This document shows, piece after piece, positions 54,736-64,000 of a DNA stretch of 64,000 bases. The DNA lies in the NCBI GenBank assembly GCA_016218825.1, contig JACRCV010000116.1, positions 48,465 through 112,464 of the forward strand, given 5' to 3'. Numbering within the stretch: the first letter of the stretch is position 1; each line of letters starts with the position of its first letter. The stretch is from Deltaproteobacteria bacterium (GTDB taxonomy: Bacteria > Myxococcota > XYA12-FULL-58-9). The notes under the pieces are model-generated. The model saw nothing but the letters and a program-made list of their open reading frames with translations. It made no database searches and had not been told where the DNA came from. The translations under genes were made by a program, and so were the position numbers.

Positions 54736-56463
54736 ATGATGGCAACGAGAGCGAGCAAGAGCGAGGCGGTGGCGGCGGGGATGGTTGGACGCGGGGTGGC
54801 AGCTGTCCTGTTCCTGCTCGTGCTTGCCGGCTCCGGCCTTCTTGGCTGCCAGCAGGACTCGTTGGCGCGGGTGGCGGACAAGCAAGCGCCGAACTTGGAC
54901 CAGTGGGTGATGGCGCCGCCGGCGGGTGGTGGCGACCAGGCGGGCGACCCGGACGCCCCGGTGACGCCGAAGGCGGAGGTCTGCAACGGCAAGGACGACG
55001 ACCTCGACGGTGAGATCGACGAAGGCACGGACGCTGGATCCTGCGAGGACAACGGCACGATGATGTGCATCGGCGGTTTCCTGCAGTGCGTGTCGTGCGC
55101 GCCCGGCAGCAGCCGCGAGGTGGACTGCGACTGCGACGCGAAGCGCGTCGACACCTGCGACGAGCGCGGCGTGTGGCACCTCGGCGTCTGCGACGGCTGC
55201 GGCGTCCCGAACAGCGACAAGCCCTGCGGCTTCTGCGGCACGATGGCGGCGGACGGCACGTGCGGCAACCCCGGCGAGTGCGTGCCCGGGGCCGTCACCT
55301 ATCGCACCTGCGACTCCTGTCCCGAGGGCGCCTCGTGCGGCGCGACCGACTGCGTCGGGCAGAAGATGGTGTGTCAGAACGACTGCACCTGGAAGCGGAT
55401 CGGAAACTGCGAGGTTCGGCCGTCCGAGTGCTCCGAGGACAGCACGTTGCAGGAGCCGTGCGGCGCGTGTGGTTTCCAGATCCATCGCTGCGACGGCTGC
55501 TTCTGGCAGCGCGCCAACACCTGCGAAGAGCACGGCAGCTGCTTCCCCGGCGCCGAGCGCTCGATGCCCTGCTCCGACAAGGCCTGCATCGACGGCTACA
55601 CCGCGAAGGTGAGCTGCAACGAGCAGTGCGAGTGGAACCAGCCCGACGTCTGCCAGGGCTGCACCCCCGGCACCCGCATCGACGTCCTCGAGTGCATCCC
55701 GAATCACCCGGGCTGCGGTCTGTATCAGATGGAGACCACCTGCGCCGCCGCCGCCGCCCCGGACTCCTGCAACGCCATGGGCGGCTCCGAGACCTCGCAG
55801 AAGCTCACCGACTGCCCGCCGGTCGAGTGCCAGCCGGGCGAGACCAAGCCGGTCACCTGCGTGAATGGCGACGGCCAGACGATGCCCGACACCCTCACCT
55901 GCACCAACGACTGCACCTGGCCGTTGCCGCCCCCGCCCGATCAGTGCGGCGGCAGCTGCGAGTGCGTCCCGGGCGACGAGACCGCCGGTGACGAGGTGAG
56001 CTGTGGCTGCGGCATCACCTATACGGTCAGCAAGCTGTGCGGCTCGAACTGCAAGTGGATCGAACAGGTGAGCGGCAAGGAAGACTGCCCGCCGTGCACC
56101 CCCGGCCAGAGCGACACCCAGTCGTGCCAGAACGGCTGCGGCACCCAGACCAGCACCTGCACCTCGACCTGCGAGTGGGGCGCTCCTTCCGCGTGCGACG
56201 CCTCGGGCGCGGCCTGCACCCCCGGTGAGACCCAGACCACCGGCTGCCAGGCGCAGTGCGGCCCCGGGCACCAGACCGCGGTGTGCAACAGCAGCTGCCA
56301 GTGGAACACCACCTCGAGCTGCAGCGAGGACTCGCCGCCGGCGTGCCAGCCAGGCGACTCGCGGCGCCCGGCCGGCTGTCCCGCGGCCTGCACCTACGAC
56401 CCGGACACCTGCTCGAGCGGCTGCTCCTGGGTTCCGGGCTCCTGCCACACCCCCTGCGGTTGA
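54736..56463 (+). CDS. Cysteine-rich lipoprotein with N-terminal metal-binding-like motif
   Basis: 575 aa. Signal MVGRGVAAVLFLLVLAGSGL with lipobox LLGC (C38). Then a linker and EVCNGKDDDLDGEIDEGTDA, the Asp-rich putative metal-binding motif common in myxobacterial surface proteins. About 60 Cys in repeating units such as CxPGxxxxxxC and CxxxCxWxxP follow to the end; each module should be disulfide-knotted. There is no sorting tail. AGGAGG lies 5 nt before ATG 54736 (a second ATG follows). The start codons and leader are shared with the vWA lipoprotein gene. Confidence 0.7.
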   Translation: MMATRASKSEAVAAGMVGRGVAAVLFLLVLAGSGLLGCQQDSLARVADKQAPNLDQWVMAPPAGGGDQAGDPDAPVTPKAEVCNGKDDDLDGEIDEGTDAGSCEDNGTMMCIGGFLQCVSCAPGSSREVDCDCDAKRVDTCDERGVWHLGVCDGCGVPNSDKPCGFCGTMAADGTCGNPGECVPGAVTYRTCDSCPEGASCGATDCVGQKMVCQNDCTWKRIGNCEVRPSECSEDSTLQEPCGACGFQIHRCDGCFWQRANTCEEHGSCFPGAERSMPCSDKACIDGYTAKVSCNEQCEWNQPDVCQGCTPGTRIDVLECIPNHPGCGLYQMETTCAAAAAPDSCNAMGGSETSQKLTDCPPVECQPGETKPVTCVNGDGQTMPDTLTCTNDCTWPLPPPPDQCGGSCECVPGDETAGDEVSCGCGITYTVSKLCGSNCKWIEQVSGKEDCPPCTPGQSDTQSCQNGCGTQTSTCTSTCEWGAPSACDASGAACTPGETQTTGCQAQCGPGHQTAVCNSSCQWNTTSSCSEDSPPACQPGDSRRPAGCPAACTYDPDTCSSGCSWVPGSCHTPCG

Positions 56464-56650
56464 GCTGAGCGCTCCGCGCCCCGACCTCAGCCCCCCCGAG
56501 CGGCCACAGAGAATCCCAAGGCATCCAGCCTATGGCCCGCTGCACCTGCCTTTGATTCCCGCGCCGTGGCTCTCGCGGCGCTCCCCACCCCCAGCCAACC
56601 CCAAGTGCAGCGTGCCAGAGATGACGGCAGAGCCCCCCTTCGGGACGCCC
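56464..56650. other. Gene-free region preceding duplicated control region II
   Basis: Gap after the Cys-rich lipoprotein gene; with control region II and the leader the gene-free interval is about 368 bp. It contains repeat copy C (56551-56592). No gene is seen. Confidence 0.4.
56551..56592 (+). repeat. Dispersed intergenic 3'-end element, copy C
   Basis: TTTGATTCCC (56551-56560), stem GCGCCG/CGGCGC (56561-56566 with 56576-56581, loop TGGCTCTCG), then TCCCCACCCCC (56582-56592). It is 87 nt beyond the stop of the Cys-rich lipoprotein gene and reads in its sense. Confidence 0.6.
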
Positions 56651-56778
56651 TGGTCACGCCGGTTACCAGATCGTGTTTTCTCCAGGTCGGATAGGGCTGC
56701 GAGTGACCACCTGGCCCTTCACACGAGACCAGTAATTCGTTGAAAACACTATGCTTCACGTCTCGCATAGGAATTGCA
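56651..56778 (+). promoter_or_regulatory. Duplicated control region II: paired GTGACCA elements and sigma54-like core
   Basis: TGGTCACGCCGGTTACCA (56651-56668, one arm mismatch), GTGACCACCTG (56703-56713), TGAAAACACT (56741-56750) and GTCTCGCATAGGAATTGCA (56760-56778). From the second GTGACCAC to TTGCA is 71 bp in both copies, and to TGAAAACACT 38 bp in both. The similarity continues through ATCCGGCAGAC and the AGGAGG-start-codon block. Confidence 0.55.
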
Positions 56779-56831
56779 CACCATCCGGCAGACAGGCGTT
56801 CATGGTCGAGAGTCCGCTACAGGAGGACGTG

Positions 56832-58424
56832 ATGATGGCAAAGAGAGTTGGCGGCGGCGGACCGGTGGCAGAGGGGAGCGAGCGGTTTCAGGGCGTCGCC
56901 ATCACTTCCGCGTTGTTGGCTCTTTGCAGCGGCTGCACGAACGCCGACCTGATTCTGGTCAACGGCAACGAGCTCCCCGAGGTGCGCGTCGAGCTCTCGG
57001 CCGAGGTTTGTGCCCCGGCGCCCATCGAGGAGAAGGTCCCGTACAAGGTGTTGTTCGTGATCGACACCTCGTTGTCCAACGAAGGCAGCGACCCGACCGG
57101 CCGGCGCCAGGCCGCGTTCCTCGACGCCGTGACCCGGTTTGGCGGCAACGACGGCGTCTCGTTCGGGTTGATCACCTTCGACTCGACGCCGCACACCTCG
57201 ACCGTGACCTTCACCCGCGACCAGCAGGTGCTGACGACGGCCTCCGACCAGCTGACGCTCGCGAACGCCGCCGGCGGCACCAACTACACCGACACGCTGG
57301 CGCAGGCGAACTACTTCATCTTCACCGACATCGCGATGACCGCGAACCCGGTGGAGACGTTGCGCACCCACTACTTGGTCTACTGGGTCAGCGACGGCCT
57401 GCCGACCCGCGGCGCGACCGACCCCGACGCCATCGTCGCCAACGTCGGCATGATGTACAACCAGATCGCGACGCGCGTCGCCGAGGTCAAGCTCAGCACC
57501 ATCTTCCTGGAGAACGACGGCAGCTACGCGACGCCGCAAGAGATGGCCATGGCGCGGGCGCTGCTCACCCAGATGGCCGGCGCCGGCCACGGTGACTTCG
57601 TCGACGTCAAGCTGAACCAGAGCATCACCTTCGACATCAACCCGATCCCGGTGATCTCCGAGTTCAGCTTCGCCGCGGCGGCGGTCAGCAACCCCTACGT
57701 TCGCTACGGCGACGCGCAGCCGATGGTCGACAGCGACGCCGACGGCCTCTGGGATCGCGACGAGGACATCCTCGGCACCGACGCGCTCCTTGCCGACACC
57801 GACGCCGACGGCTACGGCGACGGCGTCGAGGTGATCGCCGGCGGCATGATGGATCCCTTGGTCTTGAACGACGGCTGCGCCGACGAAGGCCAAGACGGCG
57901 ACCAGGACGGGCTCGCGGACTGCGAAGAGGAGATCATCGGCACCGACCGCGCGAGCCCCGACACCGACGGCGACTTCCTCCCCGACGGCTTCGAGGTCAT
58001 CGGCCATGGCTCGCCGCTGTCGAACGACCGCATGGAGGACGTCGACCTCGACCAGCTGAGCGACTGGAACGAAGTGCAGTCGCACTTGAACCCGCGCGCC
58101 AACAACGTCCACGCCGATCTCGTCGAGTGGGGCTACCGCTACGAGCTCGCGAACCTCAAGACCGACGCCGGCCCGACCTGCTACCACGTCGCGGTCCAGA
58201 ACATCCTGGTGCTCGAGACCGCCGCTACCGACGGCCACCCGCGCGGCGGCCAGGGCCTCGACTTCTGGGTGTCGTTCAAGACCAGCGGTCCGGAGCCGGT
58301 GGTCAAGTACTTCCACGCCGTGAAGCGCGTCGGCTTCCTGCTCCCCGACGTGCGGGAGCCGGCGAACGGCGTCGTCGACGTCGCCCAGGCCGATCTCGTC
58401 GAGGTCGCGGTGAGCGCCCACTAA
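56832..58424 (+). CDS. von Willebrand A-domain lipoprotein with calcium-binding (thrombospondin-3-like) repeats
   Basis: 530 aa. Lipobox C35 (ALLALCSGC). A vWA domain (about 70-280) has the MIDAS DxSxS as D78-T-S80-L-S82 in VLFVIDTSLSNEG and later VYWVSDGLPTRG. Then come Asp-rich calcium repeats (about 298-400: DSDADGLWDRDEDILGTD, DTDADGYGDG, DGDQDGLADCEEE), followed by a C-terminal strand-rich domain. vWA/MIDAS domains bind ligands through a metal ion, so adhesion or complex assembly on the cell surface is likely. AGGAGG precedes ATG 56832. The small lipoprotein follows after 11 nt. Confidence 0.8.
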   Translation: MMAKRVGGGGPVAEGSERFQGVAITSALLALCSGCTNADLILVNGNELPEVRVELSAEVCAPAPIEEKVPYKVLFVIDTSLSNEGSDPTGRRQAAFLDAVTRFGGNDGVSFGLITFDSTPHTSTVTFTRDQQVLTTASDQLTLANAAGGTNYTDTLAQANYFIFTDIAMTANPVETLRTHYLVYWVSDGLPTRGATDPDAIVANVGMMYNQIATRVAEVKLSTIFLENDGSYATPQEMAMARALLTQMAGAGHGDFVDVKLNQSITFDINPIPVISEFSFAAAAVSNPYVRYGDAQPMVDSDADGLWDRDEDILGTDALLADTDADGYGDGVEVIAGGMMDPLVLNDGCADEGQDGDQDGLADCEEEIIGTDRASPDTDGDFLPDGFEVIGHGSPLSNDRMEDVDLDQLSDWNEVQSHLNPRANNVHADLVEWGYRYELANLKTDAGPTCYHVAVQNILVLETAATDGHPRGGQGLDFWVSFKTSGPEPVVKYFHAVKRVGFLLPDVREPANGVVDVAQADLVEVAVSAH

Positions 58425-58435
58425 GGAGATCTACG

Positions 58436-59056
58436 ATGCAAGCGATCCAACTCAAGCGTGCTCTGCTGTTGTCCCTGATCGCGGTCCAGGCGGCGTGCGG
58501 CTCGCAGGCGAACGAGCTCTCGGGCTCGATCGCCGAGACCCATCCGCTGGCGTTCGACGAGGTCCGCATCGTGCGCCAGGGCGACGACCTGCGTATCGAG
58601 TACGCCCGGCCGGCGCCCGAGGGGACCTTCTGGGTCGCGAAGCTGACGATCGCGACCGCGGGGCTGACGCTCGGCGACGACACCGAGATCGAGCGCGCCA
58701 TGCTCCTCGAGAAGACCGTCCTCGAGCGCACCGCCAGCACCCCGGACGAGAAGTTCCCGCTGATGTCCGGCGGCTACCTGCGCTTCTACCAGTTCGGCAC
58801 CGAAGGCGGCGACCCGGTCGACGGCGAGTTCACCGTCACCTTCGAGAACGGCCGCATCCTCTCCGGCGTCTTCTCCGGCAACCTGGCCGTGGAGGCGGAG
58901 AGCACCGGCGTCGACCAAGGCGCCTCCCAGGTGACCCACGCCAGCGGCGCCGCGGTGGCGCTCGAGGGCTCGTCCTGCGCCCAGGCCGGCCGCGGCAGCC
59001 TCCTGTCCCTGGTAGCGATCGCGCTGGTCGGCAAACGGCGCCAGGCGTCGCGCTAG
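58436..59056 (+). CDS. Small lipoprotein with C-terminal sorting-like tail, paralogue of 53857
   Basis: 206 aa. Lipobox-like VQAAC (C21; -3 residue not ideal). The core begins ELSGSIAETHPLAFDEVRIV and ends GEFTVTFENGRILSGVFSGN, matching the protein at 53857. An extra C-terminal 40 residues carry SSC, a hydrophobic helix (GSLLSLVAIALVG) and KRRQASR, the Cys-helix-basic layout of myxobacterial sorting tails. The paralogue lacks this tail. An AGGAG site precedes ATG 58436; it is the last gene of the lipoprotein group and converges with the kinase gene. Confidence 0.7.
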   Translation: MQAIQLKRALLLSLIAVQAACGSQANELSGSIAETHPLAFDEVRIVRQGDDLRIEYARPAPEGTFWVAKLTIATAGLTLGDDTEIERAMLLEKTVLERTASTPDEKFPLMSGGYLRFYQFGTEGGDPVDGEFTVTFENGRILSGVFSGNLAVEAESTGVDQGASQVTHASGAAVALEGSSCAQAGRGSLLSLVAIALVGKRRQASR

Positions 59057-59062
59057 CCTGCC

Positions 59063-60874
59063 TCAGAACTCGAGGATCTTGGTGACCGTCTTCCCCGGCA
59101 GCACGTGCACCACCACCGAGCGCTCCTGACCGTCCGGGCCCTTGAGCAGCACCACGTGCCGGCCGGCGGCAAGCGGGTGGTTGATGAGGGGCGTGCTCTT
59201 GTTGAGCGGCTGGCCGTCCACGAACACGTGCGCCCAGGGGCGCACGTTCAGGTTCAAGTAGCCCTCGCGCGCTGCCGCGGGTGGCGCCTTGGTCGCCGCG
59301 GCCGGGCGCGGCGCGGCCTGCTTGGGGCGGTCGGTGCGTGGCCGGCTCTTCTCGACCTCGGGCTTGGCCGCGGCCTCGTTGTCGGCGCGCGCTTCCGGGG
59401 CAGCGCCGGCGTCGGGGGGCGGCTCGGCGGCGGGGGTGCTCGGCTCGACCGGGGCGGCGGCGACCGGGTCCGCGGGCAGCGGGCCGAGGACCGGCACCAG
59501 CTGGCGGGGCGGCACGGTGTCGGGGGGCGGCGGTGGGGCCGGCAGGGAGATCGGCACCGCGCTCGACTTTCGGGTCCAGCGGGCGACGACCATGCCCACC
59601 GCGACGATGCTGAGCAACAGCAGCGCCACCGCCGCCGAGCGAGTGCTGACCGGGTTCTGCTCGCTCAGGCGCAAGAGGCCTTCGAGCCGATTCGCCATGA
59701 AGGTCTTCAGCCCTTGCCGCAGGCGAAACCAGCGCAGCGTCACCGAGGTCGGCTCGCGATGCAGCGGCACCGGCGTCAACGGCCACTTCTCTTCGCCGAT
59801 GACCGGCGGCTGAGTCGCGACCGGCGGTCGCGGCCCGTCCACCGGCGTCGGCGTCGGGGTGACGAGCGGGCCGCTGACGCGCGCCACCCGGGTCTCGAGG
59901 TCTTGCCAGCGTGTGGTCGGCGAGTTGTTGATCGCCATCGGCGTCGGGGTCAGCGCGATCACGGTGTCGTCGAACTGCCGCACCAGGTCGCGCAGCTCGC
60001 TGCGGGCGGCGCGCGGGTCTTCGAGCAGCAAGAACGCCTCGATCGCGTCGCGGCACTCGGCCGCCGATTGAAAGCGCTCTGCGACGTCGCGCGCCAACGC
60101 TCGGTCGACGATGGTGGCGAACGCCGGCGGCACGTTGGGGGCGATGTCGGCGAGGCGCGGGGCCTCGCGGCCGCGGGCGAACTCCAGGAGCTCCTGGGTG
60201 CGGCGGATGTCGACGACGCGGCGGCCGGTGACCGACTCGAAGAGCACCGCGCCGACCGCGTAGATGTCGGCGCGGCCGTCGATCGGGCCCGACAGCGCCT
60301 GCTCCGGCGCCATGTAGCACATCTTGCCGACGACGCGGCCCTCCATGCTGTCCTCGGCGATCCGCGACGCGTGCACCACGCCGAAGTCGCAGAGCTTGGC
60401 GATGCCGGTCGGCGAGGCGAGCAAGATGTTCTGCGGCGAGATGTCGCGGTGGACGATGTTGAGCGCCTGGTCCTGCTCGTCGGCGAGGTTGTGGGCGAAG
60501 TCCAGCGCCTCGAGCACGTCGAAGGCGATCACCGCCGCCACCGCCGGCTTCATCCGCTGCTTGATGTGGCGGAAGTGCGCGATCAAGTGGCCGAGGTCCG
60601 GGCCGCGCACCAGCTCCATCGCGATGAACAGCTGGCCGTTCTCCTCGCCGAGGTCGTAGACCTGCACGATGTTGGGGTGGATCAAGCGCGCGGTGACCTT
60701 GGCCTCGCGGATGAACAGCCGGCGGTAGGACTCGTCGCCGCCCAGGTGCGGGAAGATGCGCTTCAGCGCGATCAGGCGCTCGAAACCCTCGACCCCGGTG
60801 GCGCGCGCCTGGAAGACCTCGCCCATGCCGCCCGACGCGATGCGTCGAACGAGCTGGTATCTGCCAAACGCCAT
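59063..60874 (-). CDS. Ser/Thr protein kinase with C-terminal PEGA domain
   Basis: 603 aa membrane-anchored Hanks-type kinase. Kinase domain 1-280: Gly loop ASGGMGEVF, catalytic K38, HRD D144 in VHRDISPQN, DFG D163, and YMAPEQAL activation segment end. A Pro/Thr-rich juxtamembrane stretch leads to a transmembrane helix (about 420-440, AVALLLLSIVAVGMVVARW). A Pro/Ala-rich linker and an extracytoplasmic PEGA domain (about 535-603, GYLNLNVRPWAHVFVDGQPL) follow; PEGA domains probably bind surface structures. ATG 60874 (MAFGRYQL) is chosen over a much longer frame. It is divergent, 72 bp, from the FHA-sigma54 activator gene. Confidence 0.93.
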   Translation of the reverse strand: MAFGRYQLVRRIASGGMGEVFQARATGVEGFERLIALKRIFPHLGGDESYRRLFIREAKVTARLIHPNIVQVYDLGEENGQLFIAMELVRGPDLGHLIAHFRHIKQRMKPAVAAVIAFDVLEALDFAHNLADEQDQALNIVHRDISPQNILLASPTGIAKLCDFGVVHASRIAEDSMEGRVVGKMCYMAPEQALSGPIDGRADIYAVGAVLFESVTGRRVVDIRRTQELLEFARGREAPRLADIAPNVPPAFATIVDRALARDVAERFQSAAECRDAIEAFLLLEDPRAARSELRDLVRQFDDTVIALTPTPMAINNSPTTRWQDLETRVARVSGPLVTPTPTPVDGPRPPVATQPPVIGEEKWPLTPVPLHREPTSVTLRWFRLRQGLKTFMANRLEGLLRLSEQNPVSTRSAAVALLLLSIVAVGMVVARWTRKSSAVPISLPAPPPPPDTVPPRQLVPVLGPLPADPVAAAPVEPSTPAAEPPPDAGAAPEARADNEAAAKPEVEKSRPRTDRPKQAAPRPAAATKAPPAAAREGYLNLNVRPWAHVFVDGQPLNKSTPLINHPLAAGRHVVLLKGPDGQERSVVVHVLPGKTVTKILEF

Positions 60875-60946
60875 GCCGCGGTCTTGTGAGCCCACCGGTT
60901 CATGATACACAATGAGCCGCCGATTGGAACAAGGGCGCACTGACCG

Positions 60947-62297
60947 ATGTCCGAGAAACCAGTACCCCAGCCCGTCACCCAGGTGGTTCCGAAGACCAGC
61001 CACGGCAAGGAGCGGGCCGGCGCGCTCGGCTGCGTGCTGTACGTCGCCGAGGGCGCCGCCGAGGACAAGGGCCGGCACTTGAGCCTGCGGCAGGGCACGG
61101 CGACGGTGGGGACGGCGCCGAGCTGCGACCTGCAGCTGCACGACGCCACGGTGTCGCGGCAGCACGCCGAGTTCAGCATCACCAAGGACGGGGTCGGGTT
61201 CCGCGATCCCGGCAGCACCAACGGCACCCACTACCTCGGCCAGCGCATCCAGCAGGCGCACCTGAAGCACGGCGCGCGCTTGCGGATGGGCAGCACCGTC
61301 ATCATGATCTTGCCGCTCGCCGACGCCGCCGGCATCGAGCCCGACGAGTCGACGCAGTACGGCGACCTGATGGGTGCGAGCATGGCGATGCGCCGCCTGT
61401 TCTCGGTGTTGCGCCGCCTCGAGACCAGCGACGCGCCGGTGCTGGTGGTCGGCGAGACCGGCACCGGCAAGGAGCTCGTGGCGCGGACCCTGCACGCCAA
61501 GAGCGAGCGCCACAACAAGGCCTTCGTCGTCCTCGACTGCGGCGCCATCCCCCGCGAGCTCGTCGACAGCGAGCTCTTCGGCCACAACCGCGGCTCGTTC
61601 ACCGGCGCGGTCGCCGACCGGGCCGGGGTGTTCGAAGAGGCCGACGGCGGCACGCTGTTCTTGGATGAGATCGGCGAGCTGCCCCTCGAGCAGCAGCCGC
61701 GCCTGCTCAGAGTCCTCGAGACCGGCGAGGTCCGGCGGGTCGGCGCCAACACCCACCGCAAGGTGGACGTCCGGGTCATCGCCGCGACCCACCGCGATCT
61801 CAACGAAGCGGTGCGCGCCGGCAAGTTCCGCGAAGACCTGTACTACCGCCTCGCGGTCGTCAACGTCACGGTGCCGGCGCTGCGCGAGCGCCCCGAGGCC
61901 GTCCCGCTGCTCGCCCAACCCCTGGTCGGCAAGCTGCGCGGCCAGCGCGGCGAGCCGCTGCCGGAGAGCGTCGTCGCGATGATGGCGAACTACCCCTGGC
62001 CCGGCAACGTCCGCGAGCTGCGCAACGCCGTGCACCGGCTCGTGAGCCTCGGCGAGCTGCCGCAAGAGACCCTCGACGTCCCCGAAGAAGCGCGGACCCC
62101 GGTCGATTCGTCGCGTCCTTACAAAGAGGCGCGCGAGCAGGTGGTCGCCGCTTTCGAGGCCGAGTACGTGCGCGCCCTGTTGAAGAAGTGTGACGGCAAC
62201 ATCTCGCACGCGGCGCGCGCCGCGGGGATCGCGCGGCGCTACTTCAAGGAGCTGATGCGCAAACACGGACTCTACGACGAGCAGAGGCGCGACGACG

Positions 62298-62311
<14 letters not shown>
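60947..62311 (+). CDS. Sigma54-dependent activator with N-terminal FHA domain
   Basis: 454 aa bacterial enhancer-binding protein. FHA domain (about 26-125): S70-R71-x-H73 and STNGT (90-94) bind phosphothreonine. The AAA+ sigma54 domain has Walker A GETGTGKE (169-176), loop 1 GSFTGA (216-221, Ser in place of Ala, a known variant) and Walker B LFLDEI (237-242). A Fis-type helix-turn-helix lies at 410-440 (NISHAARAAGIARRYFKELM). It activates sigma54 RNA polymerase at a distance. The divergent kinase is the probable source of the FHA ligand. Candidate targets are the sigma54-like promoters at 53828, 54668 and 56763. ATG 60947 opens the FHA protein. Confidence 0.93.
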
Positions 62312-63557
<1,246 letters not shown>

Positions 63558-63819
63558 TCGCCAGCCTGGCGTGTGGTCTCGGCGCCGAGTCGCGAATCGT
63601 TGCCGGAGTGGCAGGTCGCTGGTTGTACTCCGTATGAGGACACGCGTGGGCGCATGTAGGTATCGACGCCGCGGTTGATGTTCTCCGGATGCGACCTTTC
63701 GTCATGTGGCACAATCAACGTTGATTCCTTCGCGTGCGATTCGACGCGCGCTATCCGGTCGGAGGACGCCAACAGTCACACGGAGCCCGCAACTCAACGC
63801 GCAGCATCGGGAGGGACGC
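63558..63819. other. Non-coding stretch with a 14-bp palindrome
   Basis: 262 bp between the PEGA-protein gene and the repeat-bearing ORF. AATCAACGTTGATT (63713-63726) is a perfect palindrome, 93 bp before the next ATG, and is operator-like; no convincing sigma70 or sigma54 pair is visible next to it. Confidence 0.4.
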
Positions 63820-64000
63820 ATGCAGCAGTTCGTTGACGGCAGTTCTGGCAATCCGGCAATCCGGCAATCCGGCAATCCGGCAATCCGGCAATCCGGCAAT
63901 CCGGCAATCCGGCAATCCGGCAATCCGGCAATCCGGCAATCCGGCAATCCGGCAATCCGGCAATCCGGCAATAGCGCAATCACGGCGGCAGTCAAGCGGA
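63820..64000 (+). CDS. 5' end of an ORF with an octapeptide repeat (8-bp tandem DNA repeat), truncated by window end
   Basis: A strong ribosome site GGGAGGG (63809-63815) precedes ATG 63820. The product begins MQQFVDGSS and then runs through 15.75 copies of GGCAATCC, which read as the octapeptide GNPAIRQS over and over. The frame stays open after the repeat (SAITAAVKR) to the window end, so the gene continues. The repeat is stop-free in all three forward frames and its unit is not a multiple of three, so changes in copy number would change the frame downstream. No family can be assigned. A small non-coding repeat is the alternative. Confidence 0.45.
   Translation, partial: MQQFVDGSSGNPAIRQSGNPAIRQSGNPAIRQSGNPAIRQSGNPAIRQSGNSAITAAVKR
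63847..63972 (+). repeat. 8-bp tandem repeat GGCAATCC, 15 full plus one partial unit
   Basis: Perfect units from 63847 to 63966 and a six-base partial to 63972; no variant unit is present, which suggests recent expansion or active slippage. Its AT content stands out from the surrounding DNA. It is flanked by AGTTCT and AGCGCAAT. Confidence 0.95.

Noticed and set aside
60875..60946. Sigma54 promoter in the kinase/activator divergent gap
   Set aside because: TTGGAACAAGGGCGC has only 9 bases between GG and GC and a poor -24 element.
63706..63726. Sigma54 promoter at TGGCAC before the repeat ORF
   Set aside because: No GC dinucleotide 10 bases after the GG; the neighbouring sequence is better explained as the 14-bp palindrome.
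63847..63972. CRISPR array
   Set aside because: Units are 8 bp, contiguous and identical, with no spacers.
63702..63995. Minus-strand ORF reading the 8-bp repeat as a DCRIAGLP octapeptide
   Set aside because: It has no ribosome site or gene context; the opposite-strand ORF has a strong GGGAGGG site before its ATG.

Overview
The window is high-GC bacterial DNA whose gene content points to a Myxococcota (myxobacterium-like) chromosome. The evidence is several very cysteine-rich lipoproteins, C-terminal 'Cys + hydrophobic helix + Arg/Lys' tails resembling myxobacterial surface-sorting signals, a Ser/Thr kinase with a C-terminal PEGA domain beside an FHA-type sigma54 activator, calcium-type Asp-rich repeats, and many lipoproteins of unknown function. 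The phylum is an inference; no rRNA gene is present. Genes are tightly packed, often with ATGA or GTGA stop/start overlaps. Most long antisense ORFs are GC-driven shadows and are not listed.

Layout. 0-2.9 kb: the 3' end of a glycosyltransferase and two radical SAM enzymes. 2.9-5.3 kb: ribF and lpdA. 5.4-10.5 kb: a translationally coupled trio, a glucan-water-dikinase-like phosphohistidine protein and two serine beta-lactamase-fold hydrolases. 10.5-19.3 kb (minus): a DUF4175-like coiled-coil membrane protein, a HEFTH metallopeptidase with TPRs, a Crp-like regulator and an MFS-HEAT-cNMP-binding fusion. 19.6-23 kb: a large STAND ATPase/regulator behind an AT-rich, palindrome-rich upstream region. 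23-26.7 kb: a three-gene acyl-CoA (probably propionyl-CoA) carboxylase. 26.8-35 kb: an outer membrane protein, clpS-clpA, a coupled LysM / small protein / EEP-lipoprotein set, and nth. 35.1-37.3 kb: tRNA-Phe, a PHB-type regulator, ruvX and mltG. 37.5-44.6 kb: a deoxyhypusine-synthase-like protein, a TlpA-like lipoprotein, MEMO family, an alpha/beta hydrolase, manA and two outer membrane proteins. 44.6-51.1 kb: a PDZ protein and two Cys-rich lipoproteins. 51.3-53.7 kb: the conserved rpmE-DUF1385-prfA block. 53.8-63.6 kb: a lipoprotein cluster followed by the kinase / FHA-sigma54 activator / PEGA signalling genes. 63.8 kb to the end: the start of an ORF carrying an 8-bp tandem repeat.

The most interesting region is 53.8-63.6 kb. 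Two lipoprotein genes (Cys-rich and vWA/calcium-repeat) share a duplicated upstream region with paired GTGACCA elements at conserved spacing and a sigma54-like core. A third lipoprotein has a near-consensus sigma54 promoter. Two of the lipoproteins are paralogues of each other. A Ser/Thr kinase and an FHA-domain sigma54 activator sit divergently at the end. I infer a phosphorylation-gated sigma54 regulon controlling a surface lipoprotein system. Other notable signals are a 15.75-copy 8-bp repeat inside a 5' coding region (a possible phase-variable locus) and a three-copy intergenic element placed just 3' of genes in the sense orientation, which looks like a lineage-specific 3'-end or terminator element.
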